Below are positions 8,917-18,560 of a stretch of DNA of 64,000 bases, one piece after another. Position 1 is the first letter of the stretch, and every line of letters begins with the position of its first letter. The notes under the pieces were generated by a model, which ran no database searches, was not told the DNA's origin, and saw only the letters and a list, made by a program, of their open reading frames with translations. The stretch is from Mytilisepta virgata (Eukaryota > Mollusca > Bivalvia > Mytilida > Mytilidae): contig CM051516.1 of NCBI GenBank assembly GCA_028015205.1, positions 31,820,230 through 31,884,229 of the forward strand, read 5' to 3'. A program made the translations under genes and the position numbers.

Positions 8917-11172
8917 TTTAGCTCACCTGGCCTAAAATGCCATGTGAGCTTTTGCCATCACTTTGCACCCGTCCACATTTCTTCATCTTCTCTGAAACCA
9001 CAAGTCCAAATTGAACCAAACTTGGCGGGAATATTAACTGGATGGCTCTGTACTAAAATATTTTTTATGTGCTCATTGGATATTCAACATGGCTACCAGG
9101 GGCAGATAATTCGTTCTGATTGGACTTACCTTTAAAGCTCTTGTCACAAACTACCAAGCCAATTGAATTAGTTTGTTGCATGAATGATATCCTTGGATGA
9201 ACCTCTACAAAAGTGTTTTTTGTGTCGATTGAAAATTCAAGATGGCCACCACAGCCGAACTAAGTTTAACATTGGACCATATGGGGAAATTTGTATAAAG
9301 GTCTTCTCAGAAACTGAAAAGCCAATTGAAATGTTTTTATGTATCAACAAGCATTGGATGAATCTCAACAAAAAGTATGTTTTTGTGCCAATTGAAATCT
9401 ATAATACTAAATTTACGAATTAGCCGAATAGGCAGCAAAACGCGTAGTTCAAAACAAACGATGTATGGTTCAGATTATAAAGGTTATTATCGGATTTGAC
9501 AATCTGCATTTATAAATTTTAAACTGCAGTTTTGTTTATGCGCAAATGGAATTTGCATGGACTTTTCCGGTATGAATTCTCCCAACATATCCCTTAGAAG
9601 GTTCTCGAATGCATCATTTTAACACATTGATTTAAATAAACAATTATGCACATATTTTAAATGTATTTTTGTTTGAAATTACGGAAGAAGAATAAAACAA
9701 ATTAAAAACATTCTCCTTCGAGTGGGATGTTTCCGCTTCATGTATTCAGGATTGTTTTTTCTACCATTATGCAATTTCTCCTAATTATAAACATTATGAA
9801 CTTTGAAGATTATGAAGAAGTAAGGCAAAATTCAGAGGAATTCCTAACTTAGTTGGTTTTTGGATTGCTCGGATGTTTACTTTGCACAAAGTGATAAAAC
9901 CAACAAATATCCATTTTTACATTATTTGTCGTGTGACCTGTCTAAATATATTTCTACCATACAATTCCCTGTAAGCCCTAGATAAAAATATTTTTAACAA
10001 ATGGTCATCTTTATCATTAATGACGAAATTTATCTCGGACATCTTTATAAACGTGGACAGCACACGCAGCCACACACTAAAAATGCTTTTATCGTCTATT
10101 GGATTTATTTGTGAAATTAAGCCTCGCTTGCCCTGCCCATGATGACAATGAACAATTGGAACAATTATTTTCCAAAAATATGCTCTACTTAACTCACGGC
10201 ATCTTTTGAAAAATTCGTCACTAAGGAAATGTTTATTCATATTCTTTTTCATATTTATTCTGAATGAAAAAGGTAATGAATTATGAAACGTGTATTTAAT
10301 TAAAGCTTTTCATCAAGTTCCAGTTCAGAATTTATTGTAACATAAACATATTGACAATTTATGTGGTTGTATTTTCGTCATAGATTTTGACTATGATGGA
10401 ACCTTAAGGTCCATTTTGGTAATTCTACGTGGCATACAGTCTACTTCATCATTGGATACATCTTCGGTAGTAACGAACAACCGTATGACAATTAGGTCAC
10501 GTTGACCTACATTTCACGCTTCACTGACTTTGGTTAAAGTTTGCATTAACATCCATTTCTGGAATACTACAGCATATATAGACATGAAACTATCAGTTGA
10601 TACCACCTACTTGACAGGAAAGTTTATGGGAAGCCTGCCACAACATCCACATTGAGTTCCTGTTCCACGAATGCCATGGCCGCAAAAACTTTTTAAAGTC
10701 AATATGGCCACCACGAAAAAAAAAATGCTTATTTTCCCGCGCTCGCGCGGGTTCAATGTCTAGTGTTTTTGATGTGTGAATGATCATTTGATAGACCACT
10801 ACAAAATATATGTTTTATGTGCTGATCGGAATTCAATATGGCAGCCACAGCCATACTTGGTTTAACATTGAACCCTATGGGAAATTTGTACAAAGGTGTT
10901 CTTCTCGGAAAATACTAAGACAATTGAAATGTGTTTGTTGCATGAAGATCCTTGGATAGATGTCGGCTACAAAAGTTGTGTTTTCGTGCTGAATCGGAAT
11001 CCCAGCTAGCTGCCACAGCTGGACTTTGTTTATCATTTTTAACATTGGACACTGGAAGAATTCTTTACATATCTTGTCTAGAAGTGCTGGACACTGTAGA
11101 ACAATTCCTTAAAAATCTTATCTAGAAACTGTCAGTTGAGGTCACCTAAAATCCAGGTGAATGATTCAGGCT
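8917..11172 (+). mobile_element. Pearl-like repeat split by a Helitron insertion
   Basis: Left end TTTTAGCTCACCTGG at 8917. Core units follow (CAAGATGGCCACCACAGCC near 9238). The copy is interrupted at 9397/10764 and resumes with the matching half-unit (TATGGCAGCCACAGCC near 10839). It ends near CCAGGTGAATGATTCAGGCTC at 11153-11173 in degenerate form. The two halves join perfectly if the 9398-10763 insert is removed. Confidence 0.8.
9398..10763 (+). mobile_element. Non-autonomous Helitron, 1366 bp, with exact empty site
   Basis: The element starts with TC (TCTATAATACTAAATTTACG) after an A and ends with a GC-rich hairpin CCCGCG-CTCG-CGCGGG (10736-10751), eight bases, then CTAG (10760-10763), before a T. 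TC...hairpin...CTRR with A/T insertion is the canonical Helitron signature. Removing it gives CCAATTGAAA|TGTTTTT, identical to the neighbouring unit at 9332-9348. No Rep/helicase coding is present, so it must be mobilised in trans. Inside, 10390-10600 resembles the GGTGGGGCAT family near 12700-12810, either captured or nested. A 111-codon minus ORF (9917-10252) has no recognisable motif. Confidence 0.9.
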
Positions 11173-11371
11173 CACTTTACTTTGTAAACTTTCAAAAATC
11201 TTCTCCTCTGAAACTACAGGATCAATTTCTGTCAAAATTAGGCCAATAGATCCTTAGGGTATCTAGTATAAGTTTGTATTTTATTTTCTTTTCTGTTTTG
11301 AGAAACATGGCTGTCATAGCTAAAAATAGAATATAAGTGAAAAATGCACTGTTTTGGCTCATATCTCAAAA

Positions 11372-12086
11372 CAGGGCTCGACAATAAGGCTTGTCCGATT
11401 GTCCAGTACCAGCTTAAAATTCCGTCGGACAATCAACTTTGACTTGGTACTTGTCTGATGGGACAAGTAAAAAAATTCTGAAAGAAGGACTTAGAAATAA
11501 AAATATTCATTGGAAACCTTCCAATTTTTAATTTGAAATTCACGTTATGGTAGCGAGAATTATCGGTAAACCTTACATGCATATGGATGACAAAATTATT
11601 TTATTTTCGATTTCACTTTCGAGGGAGAAATATATACCGGGGAATGAATTTCACTGTTCTTCTATTTAATCTGAATCGCGTAAACGTTTTATCAGGCAGA
11701 ATAAATATGAATGTAATTGCGTGTTACAATTAACAGTGAGCGGAGTTAATGTAAATAAATTATGATAAATGGATCTGTCAAAATTCGGGTTTACATGTTC
11801 AAATACGGCCAAAAAGAAAAAGAAAGATGATTTAGAGACAAAAGAGAGAAAAAAAGAGTATGAAAGAAAAAGGGAGAGAACTTTTCAATCCAACTGGATT
11901 GAAGAATTTCCAGGCATTGTATATGAAGTCATTGAAGTCATTTTATTATTTTAGACACCTTTCTTAAAGCGACTTTACATATCAAACTCAATTTTCTGAC
12001 AAGTGTCAAATCCTTCCAGACATGTTGATTTAAGAAAGCACTTTTCCAAAGGGACAAGTTAAAAAAATTGTTATTGAAGAGGCCTG
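11372..12086 (+). mobile_element. hAT-like deletion derivative, 715 bp
   Basis: Terminal inverted repeats are CAGGGCTCGACAATAA (11372-11387) and, reversed, CAGGCCTCTTCAATAA (12071-12086), 13 of 16 identical. CAAAA flanks both sides (11367-11371, 12087-12091), and the uninterrupted paralogue at 8635-8650 reads CTCAAAAACTAAAG, so it is a genuine insertion. hAT elements usually make 8-bp duplications; the visible match is only 5, perhaps eroded. Short direct repeats GGGACAAGT-A-rich lie near both ends (11459, 12051). A stub of transposase lies inside. Confidence 0.75.
11769..11954 (+). pseudogene. Truncated N-terminus of a hAT-type (ZNF862-like) transposase
   Basis: 61 codons from ATG. After a lysine/arginine-rich start (KKKKKDD, KERKKEYERKRER) comes FQSNWIEEFPG. 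This recalls the FQ..W..EFPW motif that precedes the zinc finger in ZNF862-type hAT transposases (family knowledge from memory). The match breaks straight after EFPG and the frame stops, so the catalytic domain is absent. Position inside a CAGGG-ended element supports the reading. It could be coincidental low-complexity coding. Confidence 0.5.
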
Positions 12087-12561
12087 CAAAAACTAAAGCA
12101 GAGCAAAACTGACCAGAACTAAAACTATTTGTGGTCAAGATCTACCTGCCATGAAATTTTCAGATGAATTCGTCAACCAATTTTGGTGTTATTGCTCCTG
12201 AATTGTTAATTTTAAGGAAATTTTGAAGTTTTAGGTTAACTTGTGAATATTATTACAGATAAAGACAACTGTACATAGCAAAAATGTTTGGCATAACTTG
12301 AAATAAAATAAATGGTATCTGTACAAGTAAAAAAAGAAAGCTCCAGAGTTGAGGACATTGAAACAGTCCATAGCAACCAATGGAAAATTCCCTAGCAACC
12401 ACATATATTTTGGTTCAGGATCCTATATTTTAGGTGTACAAGTCAATATTTAGGGGGAAAATGTGACTATATACATTAAATAGCAAAAGTAATTATTGAT
12501 GCAAGATCTACACATAAACATAACAGGTGAGCGATTCAGGCTCTTATAAGCCTTGTTTTTT

Positions 12562-13201
12562 ATTATGCCCCACCACGAATGTGGCTGGAGCATAGATTTA
12601 CTCTTGTCTGTCCGTTCGTACGTCTCAATTCGGTTAGGTTTTGCGTTTAGCTCCATTTTTCAGAAACCTATAATAATATATCAGTGATATTTCACCACTA
12701 CAGTCCTCTTGTATAGTACAATGCAGTTCAACAACACATGGGTCGCTATGACCTACATTTCATGCTTCAGTGACTTTGGTTAAGTTTTGCATTTAGATTC
12801 ATTTCTCAGAAACCTAAGGGGCCTCGGTGGCCGAGTGGTCTACGTAGTTCGTCATGACTACTAATGATCACTAGCATGTCAACACTGGGGTTGAGTTCGA
12901 ATCTCACCTGTGGCAGGGTGTGTTCGACTCCGATCTTAATTGACAAGGGTTGTCAATTTTCCTACCGAAGTCAGTGGTTCTCTCTGGTTACTCCGGCTTC
13001 CTCCATCAATAAAAACTGCCCCCGCGAAATAGCCAAATGTGCTGTAAACGCTGTTAAACCACAACTAAACAAACAAACAAACAGAAACCTAAAGTAAATA
13101 TATCATTGATATTTCAGCAATACAGTCCTTGTATAGTACAATGCAGTTCAGCACCCTACATTGTTTTTAAGGTGGGGCATCCGTGTTGACACATTTTCTA
13201 G
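12562..13201 (+). mobile_element. Interspersed element with ATGCCCCACC/GGTGGGGCAT ends
   Basis: ATGCCCCACC at 12565-12574 is inverted as GGTGGGGCAT at 13171-13180. The right edge is ACACATTTTCTAG|TTT (CTAG at 13198-13201), again a Helitron-like terminus. Two internal units share TTCAGTGACTTTGG or CATTTTTCAGAAACCTA and AATGCAGTTCA. It carries a SINE at 12818-13081. Confidence 0.65.
12818..13081 (+). mobile_element. tRNA-derived SINE, copy 1
   Basis: The head has Pol III promoter boxes: A box TGGCCGAGTGG (12828-12838) and B box GTTCGAATC (12895-12903), as in a class II (Ser/Leu-like) tRNA. A tRNA-unrelated body (TCTCTGGTTACTCCGGC) and a CAAACAAACAAAC tail follow. The target duplication CAGAAACCTAA is at 12807-12817 and 13082-13092. 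The paralogous unit at 12649-12690 gives the empty site. Confidence 0.92.
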
Positions 13202-13210
13202 TTTTTTCCT

Positions 13211-13868
13211 CTTTTAGAAAGGGCCATGTGAGCTATTGTCATCACTTAGTGTCTGTCGTCCGTCCACAATTCACATTTTAATCTTCTCCTCTGAAACTGC
13301 TTGGCCAATTGGGACACTGGTGGACTTTGGTGGAATGGTCCTTGGATGCTCCACTTTCAGAAATATATCTGATGACCCTGCCCGTTGTCCAGAGCAGAAC
13401 TTAATTTAACACTGCACCCTATGGGAAATTTACTTAAAGATCTTCTTGTCTGAAACCACTTGGCCAACCTGAATTGGAACAAAACTTGACAGCAATGGTC
13501 CTTTAGAAGTATATTGGATGACCCTGTCCACTATCCAAGATGGCCGCCAGAGCAGTCTATAATTTAACATAGGACCCTATGGGGAATTTACTTAAACATC
13601 TTTTTGTCTGAAACCACTTGGCTAATTGGAGCAAAACTTGGCAGCAATGGTCCTTAGGTGATCATCTTTCAGAAGTATATCCGATAACTTGGCCCATCAT
13701 CCAAGATGGCCACCAGAGTCGAACTTAGTTTAACATAGGACCTAATTTGAAAGTTCACTAAAAGATTTTGTTTGAAACCAGTTAGCCAATTGGAACTTGA
13801 CAGCAATGTTCCACTTACTGGCTGCCAGTCAAGTTGGCCATAGTCCAGGTGAGCGATACCTGCTCTAG
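13211..13868 (+). mobile_element. Pearl-like repeat, short-ended copy
   Basis: Left-end remnant GGGCCATGTGAGC at 13220. Three to four core units (CCAAGATGGCCGCCAGAGC, GTTTAACATAGGACC) follow. Right end CCAGGTGAGCGATACCTG then CTCTAG at 13863-13868, with the terminal hairpin deleted. Confidence 0.8.
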
Positions 13869-14639
13869 TTTTTCTAGCATGTATTCTGGCATTGATAGTG
13901 CTCCAGAAGAATATGTACACATTTATATACAAATGTATACAATTTTATACATTGTCTAATTTTGTAGGCATTAGAACTAAGATTTCATAATTTACAGAAG
14001 TTTTGGAATATACATATTTCAGTTTGTTATGTTATATTAAACATTAACTTCCCCTAAATTGTGTTAATATGTTAAAATTCTGCAATTCCTTTTGTAAACA
14101 AATACAAATCGGGTGTGAAAAGGGGGATAACTAAAAAAAAAATCATTTCATTATTTGAGTACTTTCAGTAATTAAAATTTTACCTTACCTTAATTGTGAA
14201 CATAAATTGTGGTGTATAATTACTCTCATTCAATAAAACAGAATTAAGAAAAAAAATTGTAACCAAACTTCACAAATTCCTGTAGTTTTGAGTTACTGGT
14301 CTTTGTTTTCCCCTGGTGGCTGTTGTAATGCCTAAATTTTGTAATTATTTTGTTTTCATTGATATATTGATTCAATTCATTTTTATAAGAAAAATGATTC
14401 TAGACATATCTGAAATGCATCTTGGATATCCTAAGGTACCTCATCTCTATTATCTATAACTTTCCGTGATTAAAAAACACTTATTGTTGATGAAATTTGA
14501 AAAACTGACGAAAAATTAGGTTTTTGTTTTGGGATTGTTGTTAACTCCCAGCAGATTGATTCTGCAAAATTGTAAGTGAAGTTGTACTGAACTTTATTTT
14601 GTAGTCACTATCTTGACCTAAATATGTCACAATTTGTGG
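13869..14639. other. No feature recognised
   Basis: AT-rich, homopolymer-rich stretch. No exon, gene or repeat boundary found. Confidence 0.4.
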
Positions 14640-15440
14640 TTAAGTCAATTTCTCAGCAACTATAATACATAGACCCACCATATTTGGTCAATAGATTGTT
14701 GATGCTGGGTAAATGTCAGTCTGACATGTGCCATTTGACCTTGACCTCAAATTCATGGTTGAGTGAACTGCCTCACATTTTCGTGATTAAAAGTCCATTT
14801 TTTTAGCTACTGTACTATCTATTCCTTGAGCATATCTGGTCAATAAAGATAGTTCTTAGTAGGCACATGCCAGTCTGACAGTCTGCTTGTCTCTGGATCT
14901 TACCTCAGTTTCATGCTTGAATGACTTGTTACAATTTTGTGATAGAAACTGTAATACCTAGATCCACCGTGTTTGGTCTATTGATAGTTCTTAGTAGGAA
15001 CAATCCAGTATGACACTTGTCTCTGGACCTTGACCTCATTTTAATGGTTCATTCCTTGTATTGCACATGGTAGATCTCCTTAGCTGAAATTTGGCTTCCT
15101 ATTTCGGTATTTTTGGTTATGAGTACTTCTTGTTTTAAAATAAGTTTGGTTTTTGGTCTTCCAAATGTTTCGGTTTTAATGCTTCTGATGAGAGGTAACT
15201 CCTTGAAATGTGTTGTATACAGCATAGTATAAAATTACTATATCTAATATTAGTATCTTTGGATTGTTATTTTGAGTGACTTGCATCCAAGTTTCTTAAG
15301 TCTTTCTCGTCAACTAATACCTAGACCCAGCATATTTGGTCTGTAGATAGTTCTTAGTGTGTACATGCTAGTCTGAGAACTGTTAGCTGACCTTGGCCTG
15401 AATGACATGCATGAGATTTTTCAGACAAATTTTGCCCGAC
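14640..15440 (+). repeat. Four degenerate ~150-200-bp units with CCTTGACCTCA motif
   Basis: Units recur with TACATAGACCCACCATATTTG or TACCTAGACCCAGCATATTTG, then GATAGTTCTTAGTAGG, CAGTCTGACA and GACCTTGACCTCA, near 14685, 14830, 14955 and 15320. The last two are separated by the insert at 15042-15276. Confidence 0.7.
15042..15276 (+). repeat. Interspersed repeat, inverted copy at 54056-54252
   Basis: Shares CATTCCTTG, GCACATGGTAGAT, TTGGCTTCCTATTTCGG and GAGTACTTCTTGTTTT with the reverse complement of 54056-54252, then AATGTGT-GTATACAGCATAGTA and GGATTGTTATTTTGA. The two copies are about 39 kb apart in opposite orientation. No ORF or known family recognised. Confidence 0.85.
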
Positions 15441-17120
15441 CATTACTACTACTGTAGTATTTCTTTTAACTCGTTTTCCTGTGACTTGCAATGTTGGTTA
15501 TCAGATAATCATTTAGTGTGTCCACTCTTGTTTTTAGGTAGGGTACCTACCCTATTTTGAAAATTGATGTAATATGAAACACACATGGCCTTACAAGGTG
15601 CTGACAAACAAAAACCAGAATTTGTAGGACCAGCTAATATTTTGGCACCATGGGGTAAAAAACATTAAGGTGATAGCAATATTGAATCCACAGATTTTAT
15701 CTTGACTTCCTTTATGAAATTAAAAATTTTAAGCTAATTTAATCAAAATCTATTAATGATCTTTATGAAAAAAAAAAGATTCAAAATTTACATTTCTTGT
15801 GTATCTAAATGATTTTGAATTTTGTCATTACAAAGTTTTATCACTTGGTTGGATGATACACTTTGAATTAAAATTTTTGATAGCACCTGTGAAAAATCCA
15901 GAGGATACGATTTATTTTCAACTCAAATGTGGTTGATTCAACATTACACCAGTGTAAACCATAGCTTCTGATTGGTTACTTTCATTAATCACTTCCAATT
16001 AATAGTCCCTATATCTTAAAGGCCAGTAAATTTTATGAGCACTCTTGGCCAGGCATGTATTTGAAGCGCCAGTACATTCTACAAGAGGCTGGACCTCTTT
16101 TTTATGCTACGACATTCTCAAGTCAACCCCTATAGTGACAAATAGCAAATTGATTCATAATCATGTATATACTTTAATGTATTCAACTGTTTGCATCATG
16201 TCTCTATTTATTGAGAATGTCAGCAGAAGGAAATTGTGGAGGAAGATATGTTTTGTGTCCATAACAAACTTTAAAATATATTGAATTTACTGCACTGAGT
16301 CCATCCTATGGGAAGATTCACTTCTAATTAAACCTCCGATCAAAGATGTCTGGGACCAGTGTTTTTTTGTATTGACTATAATGTCATGATACAAGGGCAC
16401 CCACGTTGACGAAGAAATGTCACCTTTATGATCAGGTGCCCTTTATACAGATGTTAATTTTTACAAGTTTTGTTCATAAGAGGGACATTTTTACAGTGCT
16501 TTTTATAGACAGTGATTTGCTATATAGAGGTGCAGGTTTGACTGTAGTTGTAACTTGATAGGCTACAGAATTTAATTGTATGTATCACTTTCAATTTCAG
16601 TATCGATCTGAGATCTCTACTTTTGGATGGGTAATATAGTCTCTGCAATAGAGGAAATACTACTGATCAATTGCACATATCGATACTGGTAACTTTCCAT
16701 ATCCTATAAATTCTTGGCTTAAATACTCCGAACTATTGGACAACTGAATTATGCGTGCTGAGTCTGTCCAGAAAATTTACTTACAGATCTGAATCTGCTC
16801 TTAGCCTCTTGAAATAAATGTTTCAAACATTTCATAATTTTTTTTGATGCAGACAAGTGAAATCTAGCTGAGTATAACATGCTTTTGGAGCTGCTAGTCT
16901 TTATTCTTCTTTTAATGTAAATTTGGTATTATTCAATTCTTTGACTAGGAACCTGGATAAGGCCATTTTAAGTTAAATGATAAATTATCATGCACCCCTA
17001 CTGAAAAAGAACAATATGGGGATGCTGGGAGTATTTAAATTATTTACATGTATAGTTTTCAATGTTTGGCAGGGAGAAATGATGTAGGGAATGATAATCT
17101 ATCAATTAACTTGAATTGGC
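15441..17120. other. No confident feature; AT-rich spacer
   Basis: Contains a short inverted repeat TAGGGTA-CC-TACCCTA near 15539. A 79-codon plus ORF (16045-16284) has no motif, signal or splice context that would support a gene. Confidence 0.4.
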
Positions 17121-17325
17121 CTTACAGGAGCTCAACCCATAGAGCTACCTAGCGCGTCCCCAGGTGGCGGATAGGGGAAGCCCTCTCACTGAGGGTTGTC
17201 AGGTCATAAAGCCTGACCGCGGACCATAGTGGGTAACGTGATTGGAAATGTCATGCTCCATTCACGTTAAAATGCCTTCTGTAGATTTCTGAAACCTAAT
17301 ACCCACTGCAGAAGGCTTTTTTTTT
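17121..17325 (+). other. Compact GC-rich, hairpin-rich segment ending in T9
   Basis: About 200 bp clearly richer in G+C than its surroundings. It contains consecutive potential hairpins: CCCTC/GAGGG (17181-17195), GTCAGG/CCTGAC (17198-17217), and a perfect 8-bp stem GCCTTCTG/CAGAAGGC (17274-17281, 17309-17316), directly followed by nine T (17317-17325). Stem plus T-run would fit a Pol III terminator or the structured end of a retroposon. No tRNA-type A/B boxes are evident and no known RNA family was recognised. Confidence 0.5.
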
Positions 17326-17390
17326 CATCCCTCCCAACTCTGTATCCAGATTTTTCTAACAGAATGTTGGTACCTTTTCAAATCTTATGT

Positions 17391-18350
17391 AATGTGTTCT
17401 GATTACAGAAGGTTATCCTCTTCCAGATATATGGATTACACAAGGTCATCTCATTTCCCAAGTAATTTAATATGTCTTGATTACAGGTTAGCTCCTCTTT
17501 TATCCACAGTAATTCTTGTGGATTACACTATTTTTTTGTTTTTAGTCTAGTAAGGTCCCTTTCTCATCAAGTGTAATAATTTTTTATTACAGATGGTTAG
17601 CCCCTTTCCCATTTCCAATGTAATCTGTGTTGATTACAGTAGGTTGACCCCTTTCCCTCATCTAATTTAATCTGTTGATTAAAGGTTATCCCCTTTTCAA
17701 CATCTAATGTAATCTGTGTTGATTACAGAAGGTAAGCCCCTTTCCAACATCTGATGTAATCTGTGATTACCGAAGGTTAGCCCCTTTCCAACATCTGATG
17801 TATGATCTGTTGATTACAGAAGGATAGCACCTTTCCCACATCTAATGTAATGTTGATTACAGTAGGTTAGCCCCTTTCCCACATCTAATGTAATCTGTGA
17901 TTACAGAAGGTTAGCCCCTCTCCCACATCTAATGTAATCCAGTTGATTACAGAAGGTTAGCCCCTTTCCAACATCTGATGTAATCTGTTGATTACAGGTT
18001 TAGCCCTTTCCCACATCTAATGTAATCCTTGTTGATTACAGAAGAATTCCTTGCCCACATCTAATGTAATCTGTTGATTACAGAAGGTTAGCCCCTCTCC
18101 CAAATCTAACGTGATCCTTGATTACAAATGAGTTCCTTGCCCACATCTAATGTAATCTGTTGATTACAAAAGGTTAGACCCTCTCCCACATCTGAATTAC
18201 AGAATGTTAGCCCCTCTCCCACATCTGATGTAATCTGTTGATTACAAAAGGTTAGCCCCTCTCCCAAATCTAATGTAATACTTGTTGATTACAAAAGATG
18301 AGTTCCTTGCCCACATCTAATGTAATCTGTGTTGATCACAGAAGGTTAGC
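17391..18350 (+). repeat. Minisatellite, 41-46-bp unit, about 20 copies
   Basis: Unit: GATTACAGAAGGTTAGCCCC, then TTTCCCACATCTAATGTAATC. Each unit junction forms TGTAATC-(TGTT)-GATTACA, a near-perfect inverted repeat containing two TAATC homeodomain-type cores. Units are diverged at both edges and most uniform in the middle. Confidence 0.93.
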
Positions 18351-18560
18351 CACTTTTGATAACATATTTTTTGCTTTATTATAGGCTTTTTTAAATATTT
18401 CCTTTTTGAAAATTTTTATTTCAAATCAAAATTTTACATTTATATTAACTTTCTGGACTTATTTTGGTTTTCAATTTTTTGGGCCTTGAGCACAACTGAT
18501 GAGTCGTAAATTCAGGTGCATCAAAATTGGTATAAAGAATTAAATTTTCACAATTTCACT
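18351..18560. other. No feature recognised
   Basis: T-rich spacer between the minisatellite and the next pearl-like element. Confidence 0.4.

Larger units (their letters stand above)
11190..12552 (+). repeat. Pearl-like repeat copy interrupted by a hAT-like insert
   Basis: Core sequence (CTTCTCCTCTGAAACTACAG, AAACATGGCTGTCATAGC) begins near 11195. It is interrupted at 11372-12086 and resumes with AAACTAAAGCAGAGCAAAAC and AAGATCTACCTGCCATGAAA. The right end at 12523-12552 is CAGGTGAGCGATTCAGGCTC with a weak hairpin and a lost CTAG. Confidence 0.75.

Noticed and set aside
9917..10252. 111-codon minus ORF inside the Helitron
   Set aside because: No Rep, helicase or other recognisable motif; probably chance in AT-rich DNA.
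12818..13081. tRNA gene
   Set aside because: The A and B boxes are present, but there is no complete cloverleaf, and the unit has a body, tail and target duplications. It is a SINE (same for 54886-55155).
16045..16284. 79-codon plus ORF as a gene
   Set aside because: No motif, composition shift or splice context; expected by chance.
17391..18350. Regularly spaced repeats resembling a CRISPR array
   Set aside because: Repeats are diverged and directly adjacent with no unique spacers, in a eukaryotic context; this is a minisatellite. The same holds for 5622-6455.
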